Shown in pieces: positions 43,345 through 53,397 of a stretch of 64,000 nt of DNA. Every line of letters starts with the position of its first letter. The stretch's first letter is position 1. The position numbers and the translations under genes are program-made. This DNA comes from Aristaeella hokkaidonensis (lineage in GTDB: Bacteria; Bacillota; Clostridia; Christensenellales; Aristaeellaceae): the NCBI RefSeq assembly GCF_018128945.1, contig NZ_CP068393.1, positions 3,286,001-3,350,000 on the forward strand, in the 5' to 3' direction. The notes under the pieces were generated by a model. It searched no databases. It worked only from the letters and a program-made list of their open reading frames with translations, and was not told the DNA's origin.

Positions 43345-43408
43345 CCTATAAGAAATAATTGTGAATGATGAATGATGAATTGTGAATTAGATTAATGGAG
43401 GTGGAACC

Positions 43409-43945
43409 GTGGCCAGGATCGTTGTTGTCAGCCAGTCGGAAGACAGCCGCTCAAAGCTCGTCAGGCTTCTTGCCTCCTCCGGATTGCAGGTGTTCCGAAG
43501 CTGCTCATCAGGTAGTGAGCTGCGTCGGGCGCTGAGCGAAAGCGAAGATTGTGTTGTGGTTATGATCGGTTTCACTCCGGATTGTAAACCGGATGAACTG
43601 ATGTGGGACTATAAGGACAGTATCCAGATCCTGCTGATTGCAAAACAGGCTGTGCTGGAGAACATCGAATCGCCGGACATTTTCCGGCTGGCGATGCCGG
43701 CTTCCGGACAGGCAGTGGTCGGTGCGGTGGAAATGCTGTCCCAGCTGCACCGGATGCGGCTGCCCCGACGGACCGGGGAGAGCAAGGATATAGTGGACCG
43801 GGCAAAGGCTGTCCTGATGAAACAGAAAGGACTGACCGAACCGGAAGCGCACCGCGCAATGCAGCAGTACGCCATGAACCACGGCATGAAGATGGCCGAA
43901 TTTGCCGCTCAGATATTGGCAGCGACAAAGACAACGGAGGAATAA
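43409..43945 (+). CDS. nitR: ANTAR-domain antiterminator (NitR-like nitrogen regulator)
   Basis: 178 residues. Residues 1-110 form a receiver-like domain (RIVVVSQSEDSRSKL) whose third strand reads VVVMIGF without the phospho-acceptor Asp, so it is a pseudoreceiver. Residues about 118-175 are the ANTAR RNA-binding domain: IVDRAKAVLMKQKGLTEPEA then HRAMQQYAMNHG. GTG start after TGGAGGTGG. It lies between glnA and gltB like NitR of Clostridium saccharobutylicum, proposed to antiterminate these genes. The likely signal is nitrogen status, perhaps by protein contact. Confidence 0.85.
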   Translation: MARIVVVSQSEDSRSKLVRLLASSGLQVFRSCSSGSELRRALSESEDCVVVMIGFTPDCKPDELMWDYKDSIQILLIAKQAVLENIESPDIFRLAMPASGQAVVGAVEMLSQLHRMRLPRRTGESKDIVDRAKAVLMKQKGLTEPEAHRAMQQYAMNHGMKMAEFAAQILAATKTTEE

Positions 43946-43947
43946 CC

Positions 43948-46900
43948 ATGACTGACCGACAGTATCCTCTTTATCATAAAGAACTGGAACATGACAGCTG
44001 CGGCGTGGGCGCCGTGGTGGATCTGAATGCGAAAGCAACTCACCGGACGGTGGATCAGGCACTGTGTATTGTGGAACGCCTGGCGCACCGGGCAGGCAGC
44101 GACGCGGAAGGAACTACCGGAGACGGCGTGGGCATTATGACCCAGCTGCCCCATACACTGTTTGCAGCCTGGGCCAGGGAAGAAGGAATCGCCCTGGGCA
44201 ACCCCGGAGATTACGGTGTGGCTATGTTCTTCCTGCCGGAGGATGAAGTCGGAGCTCAGAATACAGCAAGAATCTTTGAACAGCTGGCAGAATCCGAAGG
44301 GATTCAGGTACTCGGGTGGCGGGAGGTACCCTGCCACCCGGCCCAGCTGGGTGCGGGAGCACGGCGGACAATGCCGTGCATCCGACAGTGCTTTTTAAAA
44401 AGGCCGAAGGAGACCGGTGCCGGTCAGGACTTTGACCGGCGGCTTTTTATATTACGGCGTGTTTTTGAACACCAGGACACGGACGCATATGTATGCTCCC
44501 TGTCCAGCCGTACGATCGTCTACAAGGGCATGATGCTGGTGAACCAGCTGCGTTCTTTCTATGACGATCTGCAGGACGTGCGCTATGCCAGCAGTATGGC
44601 GATGGTGCACTCCCGTTTTTCTACCAACACTTTCCCGTCCTGGAGCAAGGCACATCCCCAGCGGATGCTGCTGCACAACGGGGAAATCAATACCATCCGC
44701 GGCAATCATGACCGGATGAAGGCGCGTGAAGAAACCATGCGCTCCGACGTGATGGGTGCGGAAATGAAGCGCGTACTGCCGGTGGTTGATCCGGACGGAA
44801 GCGACAGCCAGATGCTGGATAATACCCTGGAGTTCCTGGCGATGAACGGATTCCCGCTGCCGCTGGCTGGAATGATCCTGCTGCCGGAACCCTGGCAGGG
44901 ACTGAAAAAAGAAACAGCCTGGCGGGATCTGTACCGCTACTATGCCACGATGATGGAGCCCTGGGACGGTCCCGCGGCAATCCTGTATTCCGACGGCGAC
45001 ACAGTGTGCGCGTCCCTGGACCGGAACGGCCTGCGTCCGCTGCGCTGCGCACTGACGGATGACCGGCGGCTGATCCTGACCTCCGAGGCAGGCGTGCTGT
45101 TTGAAGAAAATGCCCATATTTTGCGGCGCTGGAAGCTGAAAGCCGGAGACGTGCTGGAAGCTGACCTGAAGACAGGCCGGTTGACGGAAAGCGAGGCCCT
45201 GAAGACTCGCTTTGCCCAGGAGCATCCCTATACGGAATGGATGCAGAAACTGGTCCGCTTGGAGGATCTGCCGACAACTGAAGTAAAAGAGGATATTCTG
45301 CCGGAAGCCGAGCGGGAAAAGCTCTGCAAGGCATTCCATTATACATGGGAAGACGTGCAGGACATCGTACTGCCGATGGCAGCGAAGGGCACGGAACCCA
45401 TTGTTTCCATGGGTGCGGACGTGCCGGTGGCGGCGCTGTCGAAAATCCATCCGTCTGTGTATGACTACTTCCGCCAGCGTTTCGCGCAGGTGACCAACCC
45501 GCCGATTGACGCACTGCGGGAAGAAGTGAAAACCGACTGCTCCATCTATGTCGGCGATGACGGCAACCTGCTCTCCCGGGAGGCAGGAAACAGCGCCGTG
45601 CTGGAGCTGCCTTCCCCGGTGCTGACCGAGGAGGAGCTGCAGCGGATCCGGGAGATGGATCATCCGGACTTCTCTGTACGCACAGTCTCTTTGCTATATG
45701 ATAAGAAAGGCAGCCTGCGGGATGCCCTGGAACATTTCTTTGCTGTATGTGACCAGGCCTGCCGTGACCATATCAATGTCCTGATCCTGTCTGACCGGGG
45801 TGTCGGACCGGACGCCATCGCGATTCCCTCGCTGCTTGCGGTGTCTGCCCTGGAACAGCATCTGATCAAAAAGAAAAAGCGTACTGCGGTTTCCGTGATC
45901 CTTGAAAGCGGTGAGCCCCGGGACGTGCACCAGCTGGCCATGCTGATCGGCTTCGGTGCCCGGGCGGTGAACCCGTACCTGGCTCATGCCTGCGTACGAG
46001 CCCTCTGCGCGGATGGACAGATTGACAAGACTCCGGAAGAAGCAATCCGGGATTACAACAAGGCGCTGACTGCCGGTGTGCTGAAGATCGCTTCCAAGAT
46101 GGGTGTATCCGTACTCCAGGCATACCAGAGCGCCCAGCTGTTTGAGGCTGTGGGTCTGGATCAGAGTCTGGTTAAGACCTATTTCACCAATACACCCTGC
46201 TCCCTGGGCGGAACAGACCTGAACCGGATTGAAGCAGACAGCCGGTATCATCATGAAGCCGCGTTTGCCGCAGCCGGCGCAGAAGGACTGGTCAGTGAAG
46301 GCAAGCACAAGTACAGAAGAGGCGAGGCAGCAGAAGAACATCTGTATGCCCCGGAAACTATCCATCTGCTGCAACAGGCGGTATGGACGGATGACCGGGC
46401 TGCCTTTGACAAATATGCGGCGCGGATTGAGAACGAAGGACCGCGGACCATCCGCTCCATGCTTTCCTTCAATTACGATTCCTGCCGTCCTGTTCCGCTG
46501 GAGGAAGTGGAAGCCGCATCCGAAATTGTGAAGCGCTTCCGGACCGGCGCTATGAGCTACGGTTCCATTTCCCAGGAAGCCCATGAGTGCATGGCCAAGG
46601 CAATGAACCACCTGGGCGGCCGCTCCAACAGCGGTGAAGGCGGCGAACTGCCGGAACGCTTCGGCACAGAACTGAACTCCGCAATCAAGCAGGTAGCATC
46701 CGGCCGCTTTGGCGTGACGCGGGAATACCTGCTCTCAGCAAAAGAAATACAGATCAAGATGGCGCAGGGCGCCAAGCCCGGCGAGGGCGGACACCTGCCC
46801 GGCGCGAAGGTGACCGACAGCGTGGCGAAGACCCGCTGCTCCACCCCGGGAATCTCCCTGATTTCCCCGCCGCCGCATCATGATATTTATTCCATCGAGG

Positions 46901-48264
46901 ATCTGGCTGAACTGATTTATGACCTGCAGTGTGCCAACGAGGACGCGAAGATCACCGTGAAGCTGGTGTCTTCCGCCGGCGTGGGTACCATTGCCAGCGG
47001 CGTGGCCAAGGCCGGCGCCGGCGGCATCCTGATTTCCGGCGGTGAAGGCGGTACCGGTGCCGCACCTATGAGCAGCGTGCATCATGCGGGCCTGCCCTGG
47101 GAGATCGGCCTGGCGGAAGCTCATCAGGTGCTTTGCCGCAACCGGCTGCGCCAGACGGTTACGCTGGAAACAGATGGTAAGCTGATGACCGGACATGACG
47201 TGATGGTGGCATTGCTGCTGGGTGCGGAACAGTTCGGCTTCGCGACGGCGCCCCTGGTTACCATGGGCTGCCGGATGATGCGGGTCTGCCAGCTGGGTAC
47301 CTGCCCCTTCGGTATCGCGACCCAGAATCCTGAACTGCGCAAGCGCTTCAAGGGCAAGCCGGAATACGTGGAACGCTTCATGCTCTTTGTTGCGGAGCAG
47401 ATGCGGGAGATCATGGCAAAGCTCGGCGCACGGACTGTGGATGAACTGGTGGGCCGCAGCGACCTGCTGGTGATGAAGGATGACGCAGCCATGGACCTGA
47501 GCGACCTGACCGGATTTGCCCGGAACACGCACTTCCAGCCGGCGGCGAAGTTTGATTTCCACCTGGCAGAACGTGCGGACGTGCGGCTGTACCAGGATCA
47601 TGTACATCTGATGACAACAGACCGGGCTTTCGGCACAATGCTGAAAGGCAACCGGCATATCCAGGCCCAGGGCTGCGGCGGTCAGTCCTTCGGAGCCTTC
47701 CTGCCCCATGGACAGGAGATCACCCTTTACGGTGTGGCAAACGACTACCTGGGCAAAGGCCTTTCCGGCGGAACGCTGGCAGTATGCCCGCCCGCGGACA
47801 GCATCTGGAAGAAGGAAGATACCCTGATCGGCAACGTGGCCCTGTACGGTGCGACCAGTGGCTATGCCTTTGTGGCCGGTATGGCGGGCGAGCGTTTTGC
47901 GGTGCGCAATTCCGGCGCATGGGCCGTGGTTGAAGGCGTGGGAGACCATGGATGCGAATATATGACCGGCGGCCGGGTGGCAGTGCTGGGTCCTGTGGGC
48001 GACAACTTCGCGGCAGGCATGAGCGGCGGCGTGGCTTGGGTGCTGGACGAGGACGGCCAGCTTCAGAACCGGTTGAACACCGGACATGTGAAGCTTTATG
48101 AAGTCTCCGCACAGCAGGCGGATGAACTGAACCGGCTGCTGGAGATGCATGTGAAGGCGACAGGCTCTGAGAAAGCCAGAGAGATTCTGGAACACTTCAG
48201 CGATTATCTGCCGAAGTTCAAGGCAGTAATCTCTGACGAATACCTCGCCTGGATGAATAATTAA
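43948..48264 (+). CDS. gltB: Glutamate synthase large subunit
   Basis: 1438 residues, slightly shorter than the usual ~1500. N-terminal class-II amidotransferase with nucleophile in EHDSCGVGAVVDL (Cys18, so a short propeptide is removed). Central and FMN domains with RSNSGEGGELPERF and GAKPGEGGHLPGAKV; 3Fe-4S motif CRMMRVCQLGTC; C-terminal GXGXG beta-helix repeats. Transfers glutamine amide to 2-oxoglutarate giving two glutamates. It starts two bases after nitR; GGAGG precedes the ATG. Confidence 0.96.
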   Translation: MTDRQYPLYHKELEHDSCGVGAVVDLNAKATHRTVDQALCIVERLAHRAGSDAEGTTGDGVGIMTQLPHTLFAAWAREEGIALGNPGDYGVAMFFLPEDEVGAQNTARIFEQLAESEGIQVLGWREVPCHPAQLGAGARRTMPCIRQCFLKRPKETGAGQDFDRRLFILRRVFEHQDTDAYVCSLSSRTIVYKGMMLVNQLRSFYDDLQDVRYASSMAMVHSRFSTNTFPSWSKAHPQRMLLHNGEINTIRGNHDRMKAREETMRSDVMGAEMKRVLPVVDPDGSDSQMLDNTLEFLAMNGFPLPLAGMILLPEPWQGLKKETAWRDLYRYYATMMEPWDGPAAILYSDGDTVCASLDRNGLRPLRCALTDDRRLILTSEAGVLFEENAHILRRWKLKAGDVLEADLKTGRLTESEALKTRFAQEHPYTEWMQKLVRLEDLPTTEVKEDILPEAEREKLCKAFHYTWEDVQDIVLPMAAKGTEPIVSMGADVPVAALSKIHPSVYDYFRQRFAQVTNPPIDALREEVKTDCSIYVGDDGNLLSREAGNSAVLELPSPVLTEEELQRIREMDHPDFSVRTVSLLYDKKGSLRDALEHFFAVCDQACRDHINVLILSDRGVGPDAIAIPSLLAVSALEQHLIKKKKRTAVSVILESGEPRDVHQLAMLIGFGARAVNPYLAHACVRALCADGQIDKTPEEAIRDYNKALTAGVLKIASKMGVSVLQAYQSAQLFEAVGLDQSLVKTYFTNTPCSLGGTDLNRIEADSRYHHEAAFAAAGAEGLVSEGKHKYRRGEAAEEHLYAPETIHLLQQAVWTDDRAAFDKYAARIENEGPRTIRSMLSFNYDSCRPVPLEEVEAASEIVKRFRTGAMSYGSISQEAHECMAKAMNHLGGRSNSGEGGELPERFGTELNSAIKQVASGRFGVTREYLLSAKEIQIKMAQGAKPGEGGHLPGAKVTDSVAKTRCSTPGISLISPPPHHDIYSIEDLAELIYDLQCANEDAKITVKLVSSAGVGTIASGVAKAGAGGILISGGEGGTGAAPMSSVHHAGLPWEIGLAEAHQVLCRNRLRQTVTLETDGKLMTGHDVMVALLLGAEQFGFATAPLVTMGCRMMRVCQLGTCPFGIATQNPELRKRFKGKPEYVERFMLFVAEQMREIMAKLGARTVDELVGRSDLLVMKDDAAMDLSDLTGFARNTHFQPAAKFDFHLAERADVRLYQDHVHLMTTDRAFGTMLKGNRHIQAQGCGGQSFGAFLPHGQEITLYGVANDYLGKGLSGGTLAVCPPADSIWKKEDTLIGNVALYGATSGYAFVAGMAGERFAVRNSGAWAVVEGVGDHGCEYMTGGRVAVLGPVGDNFAAGMSGGVAWVLDEDGQLQNRLNTGHVKLYEVSAQQADELNRLLEMHVKATGSEKAREILEHFSDYLPKFKAVISDEYLAWMNN

Positions 48265-48291
48265 GAATTAAGAATTCAGAATTCAGAATTA
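48265..48291. repeat. AATTCAGAATT-type spacer repeat after gltB
   Basis: Units of AAGAATT/AATTCAGA between gltB and gltD. Confidence 0.65.
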
Positions 48292-48322
48292 TTAGTTGTT
48301 ACTGAGAAATTGGGGTGGAAGC

Positions 48323-49729
48323 ATGGGGAGCACAACAGGCTTTCTGGATGTTATCAGAATAGAGAACCCTTTTCGGGCTGAAGAAGCGAGACTGGGTGAT
48401 TTTGAAGACCTGCATATGCCGAATCCTCCGAAGGTCCGGCATGAACAGGCGTCCCGTTGCATGAACTGCGGCGTGCCCTTCTGCCAGTCTGACTTCGGCT
48501 GCCCGCTGCACAACCTGATTCCCGAGTGGAACGACCTGCTTTACCGGGGCCAGGAGCAGGAGGCGCTGCGCCGCCTGCTGCGGACTGCACCCTTCCCGGA
48601 ATTTACGGGACATGTGTGTCCGGCACTGTGCGAAAAGGCATGCAACCTGGAGAATGACGCGACAACCAATAAAGACAATGAGCTGTACCTGATCGAAACC
48701 GGGTTTGCCAAGGGCTGGATTCAGCCGAGGATCCCGGTGGCACGCACGGGAAAACGTGTGGCCGTGGTCGGCAGCGGCCCTTCCGGACTGGCGGCGGCAG
48801 ACCTGCTGAACCAGCTGGGTCATGAAGTGACTGTGATTGAAAAAGCAGACCGCCCCGGCGGACTGCTGATGTACGGCATTCCGAACATGAAGCTGCCCAA
48901 GGGCATCGTGGAACGCCGGATTCGCCTGATGGAGGCGGAGGGTATCCGGTTTGAACTGAATACCGAAGCGAAGGCTGAAGAACTCCTGGATTATGACGCG
49001 GTGCTGCTGTGCGGCGGCGCGCGGAAGCCCCGCTCCCTGAACGTGGAGCATATGGATGCCCAGGGCGTGATGTTTGCGGTGGACTTCCTGACAGCGGCAA
49101 CGAAGGCGGTGCTGAAAGGCGCTGCATCCGAAGCAAGCGCCGAAGGAAAGCACGTGATTGTGGTCGGCGGCGGTGATACGGGCAATGACTGTGTGGGTAC
49201 TGCCCTGCGGCAGGGATGCGTCAGCGTGACGCAGCTGGAAATGATGCCTGCTCCGCCTGTGGACCGGACCGCAAACAATCCATGGCCGGAATGGCCGAGG
49301 ATCCTGCGGACGGACTATGGCCAGATGGAAGCCATTTACCGCCAGGGAAGTGATCCCCGGATCTATGAGACCACAGTGAAACAGATCCTGACGGATGAGA
49401 CAGGCCGGATTAACGGACTCGAAACCGTGAAGCTGCAGCGGACACCTGAAGGAAGGTTTGAGCAGGTTCCCGACAGCGAACAAACGCTGCCCTGTGAACT
49501 GCTGCTGATTGCGGCCGGGTTCGTAGGCTGCGAGGAAAAGACGCTGTCCAGCTTTGACCTGAAGGCGGATGGCCGGGGACGGCTGCTGCCGGAAGACGGA
49601 AGCCATCACCTGGGTGGAAAGATCTACAGCGCCGGGGATATGCGCAACGGACAGTCCCTGGTGGTGCGGGCACTGGCTGACGGGAGAGCGGCGGCAAAAG
49701 AAATTGATCAGGAGATCAATTTCCTCTAA
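48323..49729 (+). CDS. gltD: Glutamate synthase small subunit (NADPH-dependent)
   Basis: 468 residues. N-terminal iron-sulfur cysteines (CMNCGVPFCQSDFGCPLHN and GHVCPALCEKACN), FAD-binding VAVVGSGPSGLAAADLL, NADPH-binding VIVVGGGDTGNDC and C-terminal YSAGDMRNGQSLVV. It passes electrons from NADPH to GltB. ATG 48323 follows GGGGTGG; the earlier in-frame start at 48296 lies in the repeat-like spacer. Confidence 0.95.
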   Translation: MGSTTGFLDVIRIENPFRAEEARLGDFEDLHMPNPPKVRHEQASRCMNCGVPFCQSDFGCPLHNLIPEWNDLLYRGQEQEALRRLLRTAPFPEFTGHVCPALCEKACNLENDATTNKDNELYLIETGFAKGWIQPRIPVARTGKRVAVVGSGPSGLAAADLLNQLGHEVTVIEKADRPGGLLMYGIPNMKLPKGIVERRIRLMEAEGIRFELNTEAKAEELLDYDAVLLCGGARKPRSLNVEHMDAQGVMFAVDFLTAATKAVLKGAASEASAEGKHVIVVGGGDTGNDCVGTALRQGCVSVTQLEMMPAPPVDRTANNPWPEWPRILRTDYGQMEAIYRQGSDPRIYETTVKQILTDETGRINGLETVKLQRTPEGRFEQVPDSEQTLPCELLLIAAGFVGCEEKTLSSFDLKADGRGRLLPEDGSHHLGGKIYSAGDMRNGQSLVVRALADGRAAAKEIDQEINFL

Positions 49730-49759
49730 TTCAGAATTCAGAATTAAGAATTCAGAATG
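49730..49759. repeat. AATTCAGAATT-type spacer repeat after gltD
   Basis: AATTCAGAATTCAGAATTAA-like tract between gltD and the trp promoter. Confidence 0.65.
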
Positions 49760-49824
49760 AATAGTCTTTGCACAGAGAAGCAGGGTAGGTATTGTTTTTC
49801 TCGTGTATATCACCTGTGATCTGC

Positions 49825-49853
49825 TTGACACATGAGGGTGACAGGGTTACAAT
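49825..49853 (+). promoter_or_regulatory. Promoter of the trp operon
   Basis: TTGACA (49825-49830), 17-base spacer, TACAAT (49848-49853). Confidence 0.85.
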
Positions 49854-49870
49854 TCCGATAATTTCATAAG

Positions 49871-50129
49871 AAACCGTTGAAGCGGAGATCAAAGCGGCAA
49901 TGCCCTTACAGAGAGTCCGGGATGGTGAAAGCCGGGCAGGAAACAAACCGCCAAATGGACCGCGGAGGGCGCAGTCAAAAGCTGGGAGGCTGAGTATTCT
50001 GCGACGTGAGGCATACGTCAGTTGCCGGGAATATGATCGTATTCCGCAGAGCGCACGGGAAACCGTGAAACAGGGTGGCACCGCGAAGTATATTCGTCCC
50101 TGACAGAGCATATCTGTCAGGGACTTTTT
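49871..50129 (+). promoter_or_regulatory. Tryptophan T-box leader
   Basis: Stem I elements GAGAGTCCGGGATGGTGAAA are followed by the probable specifier TGG at 49956-49958 (in AAATGGACC), and the T-box core AGGGTGGCACCGCG lies at 50072-50085. Uncharged tRNA-Trp would pair with specifier and core, stabilise the antiterminator and turn on trpEGDCFBA. Confidence 0.92.
50096..50129 (+). terminator. T-box terminator
   Basis: Perfect 12-bp stem GTCCCTGACAGA/TCTGTCAGGGAC with a 5-base loop, then TTTTT. It competes with the antiterminator formed by the T-box core. Confidence 0.9.
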
Positions 50130-50221
50130 CATTCCAAATGAAGAATGAAAAATGAAGAATTAATGGTTATCCGGTAAAGCAAAGACCAACGGAACGCAGA
50201 GAACCCAAGGAGGCAGCTTTT

Positions 50222-51691
50222 ATGAAGATTATACCCGGTTTGGAGGAAGTGGCACGGTACAGGGAAACGGGAGAGTATAAAGTGGTTCCGGTCAGCTGTG
50301 AGCTGTTTGCGGATATCTGCACACCGATCCAGGCGGTGCGGAAACTGAAGAATGTTTCCTCCCACTGCTTCCTGCTGGAGTCCGCTGAACCGCAGGAAAC
50401 CTGGGGACGCTACACCTTCCTGGGTTATGACCCGAAGATGAGCATCACCTGTGCGGACGGAGAAATGCGGGTGAACGAGCTGAAAATGCAGACGAAGGAT
50501 CCTTCCGCAGTATTACGGCAGATCCTGGCGGAGTATAAAAGCCCCCGGATTCCCGGACTGCCGCCTTTTACCGGCGGCCTGACCGGCTACTTCTCCTATG
50601 ATTACCTGAACTATTCAGAACCGACGGTTCGCCGGGAGACAGAGGACACAGAGCATTTCCAGGACGTGGACCTGATGCTCTTCGACAAGGTGATCGCGTT
50701 TGACAACCTTCGGCAGAAGATCATCCTGATCGCGAACGTCCGGCTGGACGAGGGCGAAGCCGGATATCACCGGGCGGAGATGGAACTGGCGGAGCTGAAG
50801 AAGCTGATCACCGAAGGTGCCGAGGCTAAGGATGAGCCCGGACGACTGACAGGAGAGGTAACGCCGCTGTTCAACAAGGCAGAATACTGCGCCATGGTGG
50901 AAAAAGCCCGGCACTACATCAAGGAAGGGGACATCTTCCAGATTGTGCTTTCCAACCGGCTGAGTGCTCCCTATGAAGGCAGCCTGCTGAACATGTACCG
51001 GACGCTGCGGACGGTGAACCCTTCTCCCTATATGTTTTACTTCTCCGGCACGGACGTGGAGGTTGCGGGGGCGAGCCCGGAGACGCTGGTGAAGCTGGAA
51101 AACGGCGTCCTGCACACTTTCCCGCTGGCGGGTACCAGGCCGAGAGGAACAACCCGGGAAGAAGACCGGGAACTGGAAGAAGAGCTGCTGCAGGACGAGA
51201 AGGAACTGGCAGAACACAATATGCTGGTGGATCTGGGACGGAATGACCTGGGAAAGATCTCGAAATTCGGCAGCGTGCAGGTGGAAAAGTTCCACGAGAT
51301 TCTGCGGTTCTCCCACGTGATGCATATCGGCTCCACAGTGCGTGGGGATATCCGGGAAGACAAGGACGCGCTGGACGCTATTGAGGCAGTCCTGCCGGCG
51401 GGCACCCTGTCCGGAGCACCGAAGATCCGGGCCTGCCAGCTGATCGGCGAGCTGGAGAACAACAAGCGGGGCATCTACGGCGGAGCGATCGGCTATATCG
51501 ACTTTGCCGGAAACATGGATACCTGCATTGCGATCCGGATCGCATACAAGAAAAACGGTAAGGTGTTTGTCCGCTCCGGGGCCGGAATCGTGTATGATTC
51601 CGTACCGGAAAAGGAACATGAAGAATGCCTGAACAAAGCCCGGGCAGTGCTGAACTCCCTGGAGAAGGCCGGAAAGGAGATAGACGGATGA
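50222..51691 (+). CDS. trpE: Anthranilate synthase component I
   Basis: 489 residues. The feedback motif LLES in HCFLLESAEPQETWGRY implies tryptophan inhibition. The chorismate-binding domain has GDIFQIVLSNR, PSPYMFYF, GTRPRG, HNMLVDLGRNDLGK, VRGDIREDKDALDA and GTLSGAPKIRACQLI. It converts chorismate to anthranilate using ammonia from TrpG. AGGAGG precedes the ATG. First gene behind the T-box; overlaps trpG by ATGA. Confidence 0.96.
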   Translation: MKIIPGLEEVARYRETGEYKVVPVSCELFADICTPIQAVRKLKNVSSHCFLLESAEPQETWGRYTFLGYDPKMSITCADGEMRVNELKMQTKDPSAVLRQILAEYKSPRIPGLPPFTGGLTGYFSYDYLNYSEPTVRRETEDTEHFQDVDLMLFDKVIAFDNLRQKIILIANVRLDEGEAGYHRAEMELAELKKLITEGAEAKDEPGRLTGEVTPLFNKAEYCAMVEKARHYIKEGDIFQIVLSNRLSAPYEGSLLNMYRTLRTVNPSPYMFYFSGTDVEVAGASPETLVKLENGVLHTFPLAGTRPRGTTREEDRELEEELLQDEKELAEHNMLVDLGRNDLGKISKFGSVQVEKFHEILRFSHVMHIGSTVRGDIREDKDALDAIEAVLPAGTLSGAPKIRACQLIGELENNKRGIYGGAIGYIDFAGNMDTCIAIRIAYKKNGKVFVRSGAGIVYDSVPEKEHEECLNKARAVLNSLEKAGKEIDG

Positions 51692-52254
51692 CACTGCTGA
51701 TCGACAACTATGACAGCTTTTCCTACAACCTGTATCAGCTGATCGGAGAGCTGAATCCGGATATCAAGGTAATCCGGAATGATGAGATGACCATTGAGGA
51801 GATTCGGGAACTGAAACCGGACAGGATCATCCTTTCCCCCGGACCGGGACGGCCGGAAGACGCGGGAATCATCATCGAAGCAGCAAAGGAGCTGGGAAAG
51901 GATATCCCGCTGCTGGGCGTGTGCCTGGGACACCAGGCGATCTGCGCAGCCTTTGGCGCGACGGTCACCTACGCCAAGGCTCTGATGCACGGAAAGCAGT
52001 CCGTGGTACGGCAGGAGGGAAGCAGCCTGCTGTTCGAAGGATTGCCGGAGACTTTTCCCGTGGCCCGGTATCACTCCCTGGCCGCGGCACCGGAGACCAT
52101 GCCGGAGTGCCTGGAAGTGACTGCCCGGACAGAGGACGGCGAGGTCATGGCGGTGCAGCATAAGGAGTATCCGGTGTACGGGGTGCAGTTCCATCCAGAA
52201 AGCATACTGACGCCAGATGGAAAGAAAATTCTGAGGAATTTTCTTTCCAAATGA
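51688..52254 (+). CDS. trpG: Anthranilate synthase component II (glutamine amidotransferase)
   Basis: 188 residues. NYDSFSYNLYQL, ILSPGPGRPEDAG, nucleophile in LGVCLGHQAI and catalytic HPESILTP are intact. It supplies ammonia to TrpE. The ATG overlaps the trpE stop, so translation is coupled. Confidence 0.96.
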   Translation: MTLLIDNYDSFSYNLYQLIGELNPDIKVIRNDEMTIEEIRELKPDRIILSPGPGRPEDAGIIIEAAKELGKDIPLLGVCLGHQAICAAFGATVTYAKALMHGKQSVVRQEGSSLLFEGLPETFPVARYHSLAAAPETMPECLEVTARTEDGEVMAVQHKEYPVYGVQFHPESILTPDGKKILRNFLSK

Positions 52255-52320
52255 ATAATGAAAACTGAAAACTTAAAACTTAAAAAATATATAGTGTTTA
52301 TTCGCAGAGGAGGAGAAAAA

Positions 52321-53337
52321 ATGATTAAGGAAGCTATCGTGAAGATTGTCAGCAAGGAAGACCTGACCTATGAAGAAGCCTATACCGTGATGAATGAAAT
52401 CATGAGCGGGGAGACCACGCCGACCCAGAACGCGGCTTTCCTGGCATCCCTGTCCACCAAGAGCGCCCGGGCGGAGACCACGGCTGAAATCGCGGGCTGC
52501 GCGGCGGCTATGCGGGAAAAGGCAACGCCTGTGGATGCAGGTCCCGATCTGTTTGAGATCGTCGGCACCGGCGGAGACAATGCCCACAGCTTCAACATTT
52601 CCACCACTTCAGCACTGGTGGCTGCGGCGGGCGGCATGCGGGTGGCCAAGCACGGCAACCGTGCGGCCTCCAGCAAGTGCGGTACGGCAGACTGCCTGGA
52701 AGCGCTGGGCGTGAATATCGACCAGAGCCCGGATAAGTGCCGTCAGCTGCTGGACGAAGTGGGCATGTGCTTCTTCTTTGCCCAGAAGTATCATACTTCC
52801 ATGAAGTATGTGGGCGCCATCCGGAGGGAACTGGGCTTCCGCACGGTGTTCAACATCCTGGGACCGTTGACCAACCCCGGTCATCCCTCCATGCAGCTGC
52901 TGGGCGTGTATGACGAGTATCTGGTACAGCCCCTGGCACAGGTGCTGATGAACCTGGGCGTGAAGAAAGGCATGGTGGTCTATGGCCAGGACAAGCTGGA
53001 TGAGATTTCCCTGAGCGCACCGACTACGGTATGCGAATTCAAGGACGGCTGGATGAAGAACTATGTGATCACGCCCGAACAGTTCGGTCTGCAGCGCTGC
53101 ACGAAGCAGGACCTGGTGGGCGGCAGCCCGGCGGAGAATGCGGAGATCACGAAGGCAATCCTTAACGGTGAAAAGGGACCGAAACGTGATGCAGTGCTGA
53201 TGAACGCGGGCGCGGCTCTGTACATCGGCGGGAAGGCGGAAAGCCTGGCGGAAGGAATCAAGCTGGCAGCGGAGATTATTGACAGCGGAAAAGCCACGAA
53301 GACACTTGAGAAGTTGATCAGTGTTTCCAATTCATAA
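52321..53337 (+). CDS. trpD: Anthranilate phosphoribosyltransferase
   Basis: 338 residues. [20 protein letters not shown] binds phosphoribosyl pyrophosphate; [21 protein letters not shown] and [13 protein letters not shown] are family marks. It joins anthranilate to PRPP. GAGGAGG lies before ATG 52321; an upstream in-frame start lies in the A-rich spacer after trpG. Confidence 0.96.
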   Translation: MIKEAIVKIVSKEDLTYEEAYTVMNEIMSGETTPTQNAAFLASLSTKSARAETTAEIAGCAAAMREKATPVDAGPDLFEIVGTGGDNAHSFNISTTSALVAAAGGMRVAKHGNRAASSKCGTADCLEALGVNIDQSPDKCRQLLDEVGMCFFFAQKYHTSMKYVGAIRRELGFRTVFNILGPLTNPGHPSMQLLGVYDEYLVQPLAQVLMNLGVKKGMVVYGQDKLDEISLSAPTTVCEFKDGWMKNYVITPEQFGLQRCTKQDLVGGSPAENAEITKAILNGEKGPKRDAVLMNAGAALYIGGKAESLAEGIKLAAEIIDSGKATKTLEKLISVSNS

Positions 53338-53360
53338 TTCATAATTCACAATTCATAATG
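53329..53360. repeat. AATTCATAATT-type spacer repeat after trpD
   Basis: Four copies of an ATTCATA/ATTCACA-like unit start in the last trpD codons and run into the trpD-trpC spacer. Confidence 0.6.
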
Positions 53361-53397
53361 AGGATAGTGTGAATCTGACACAGAAAAGCGGTGGACT

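Noticed and set aside
46735..48195. 486-codon minus-strand frame inside gltB
   Set aside because: No homology-like pattern; gltB is conserved throughout, including its 3Fe-4S motif.
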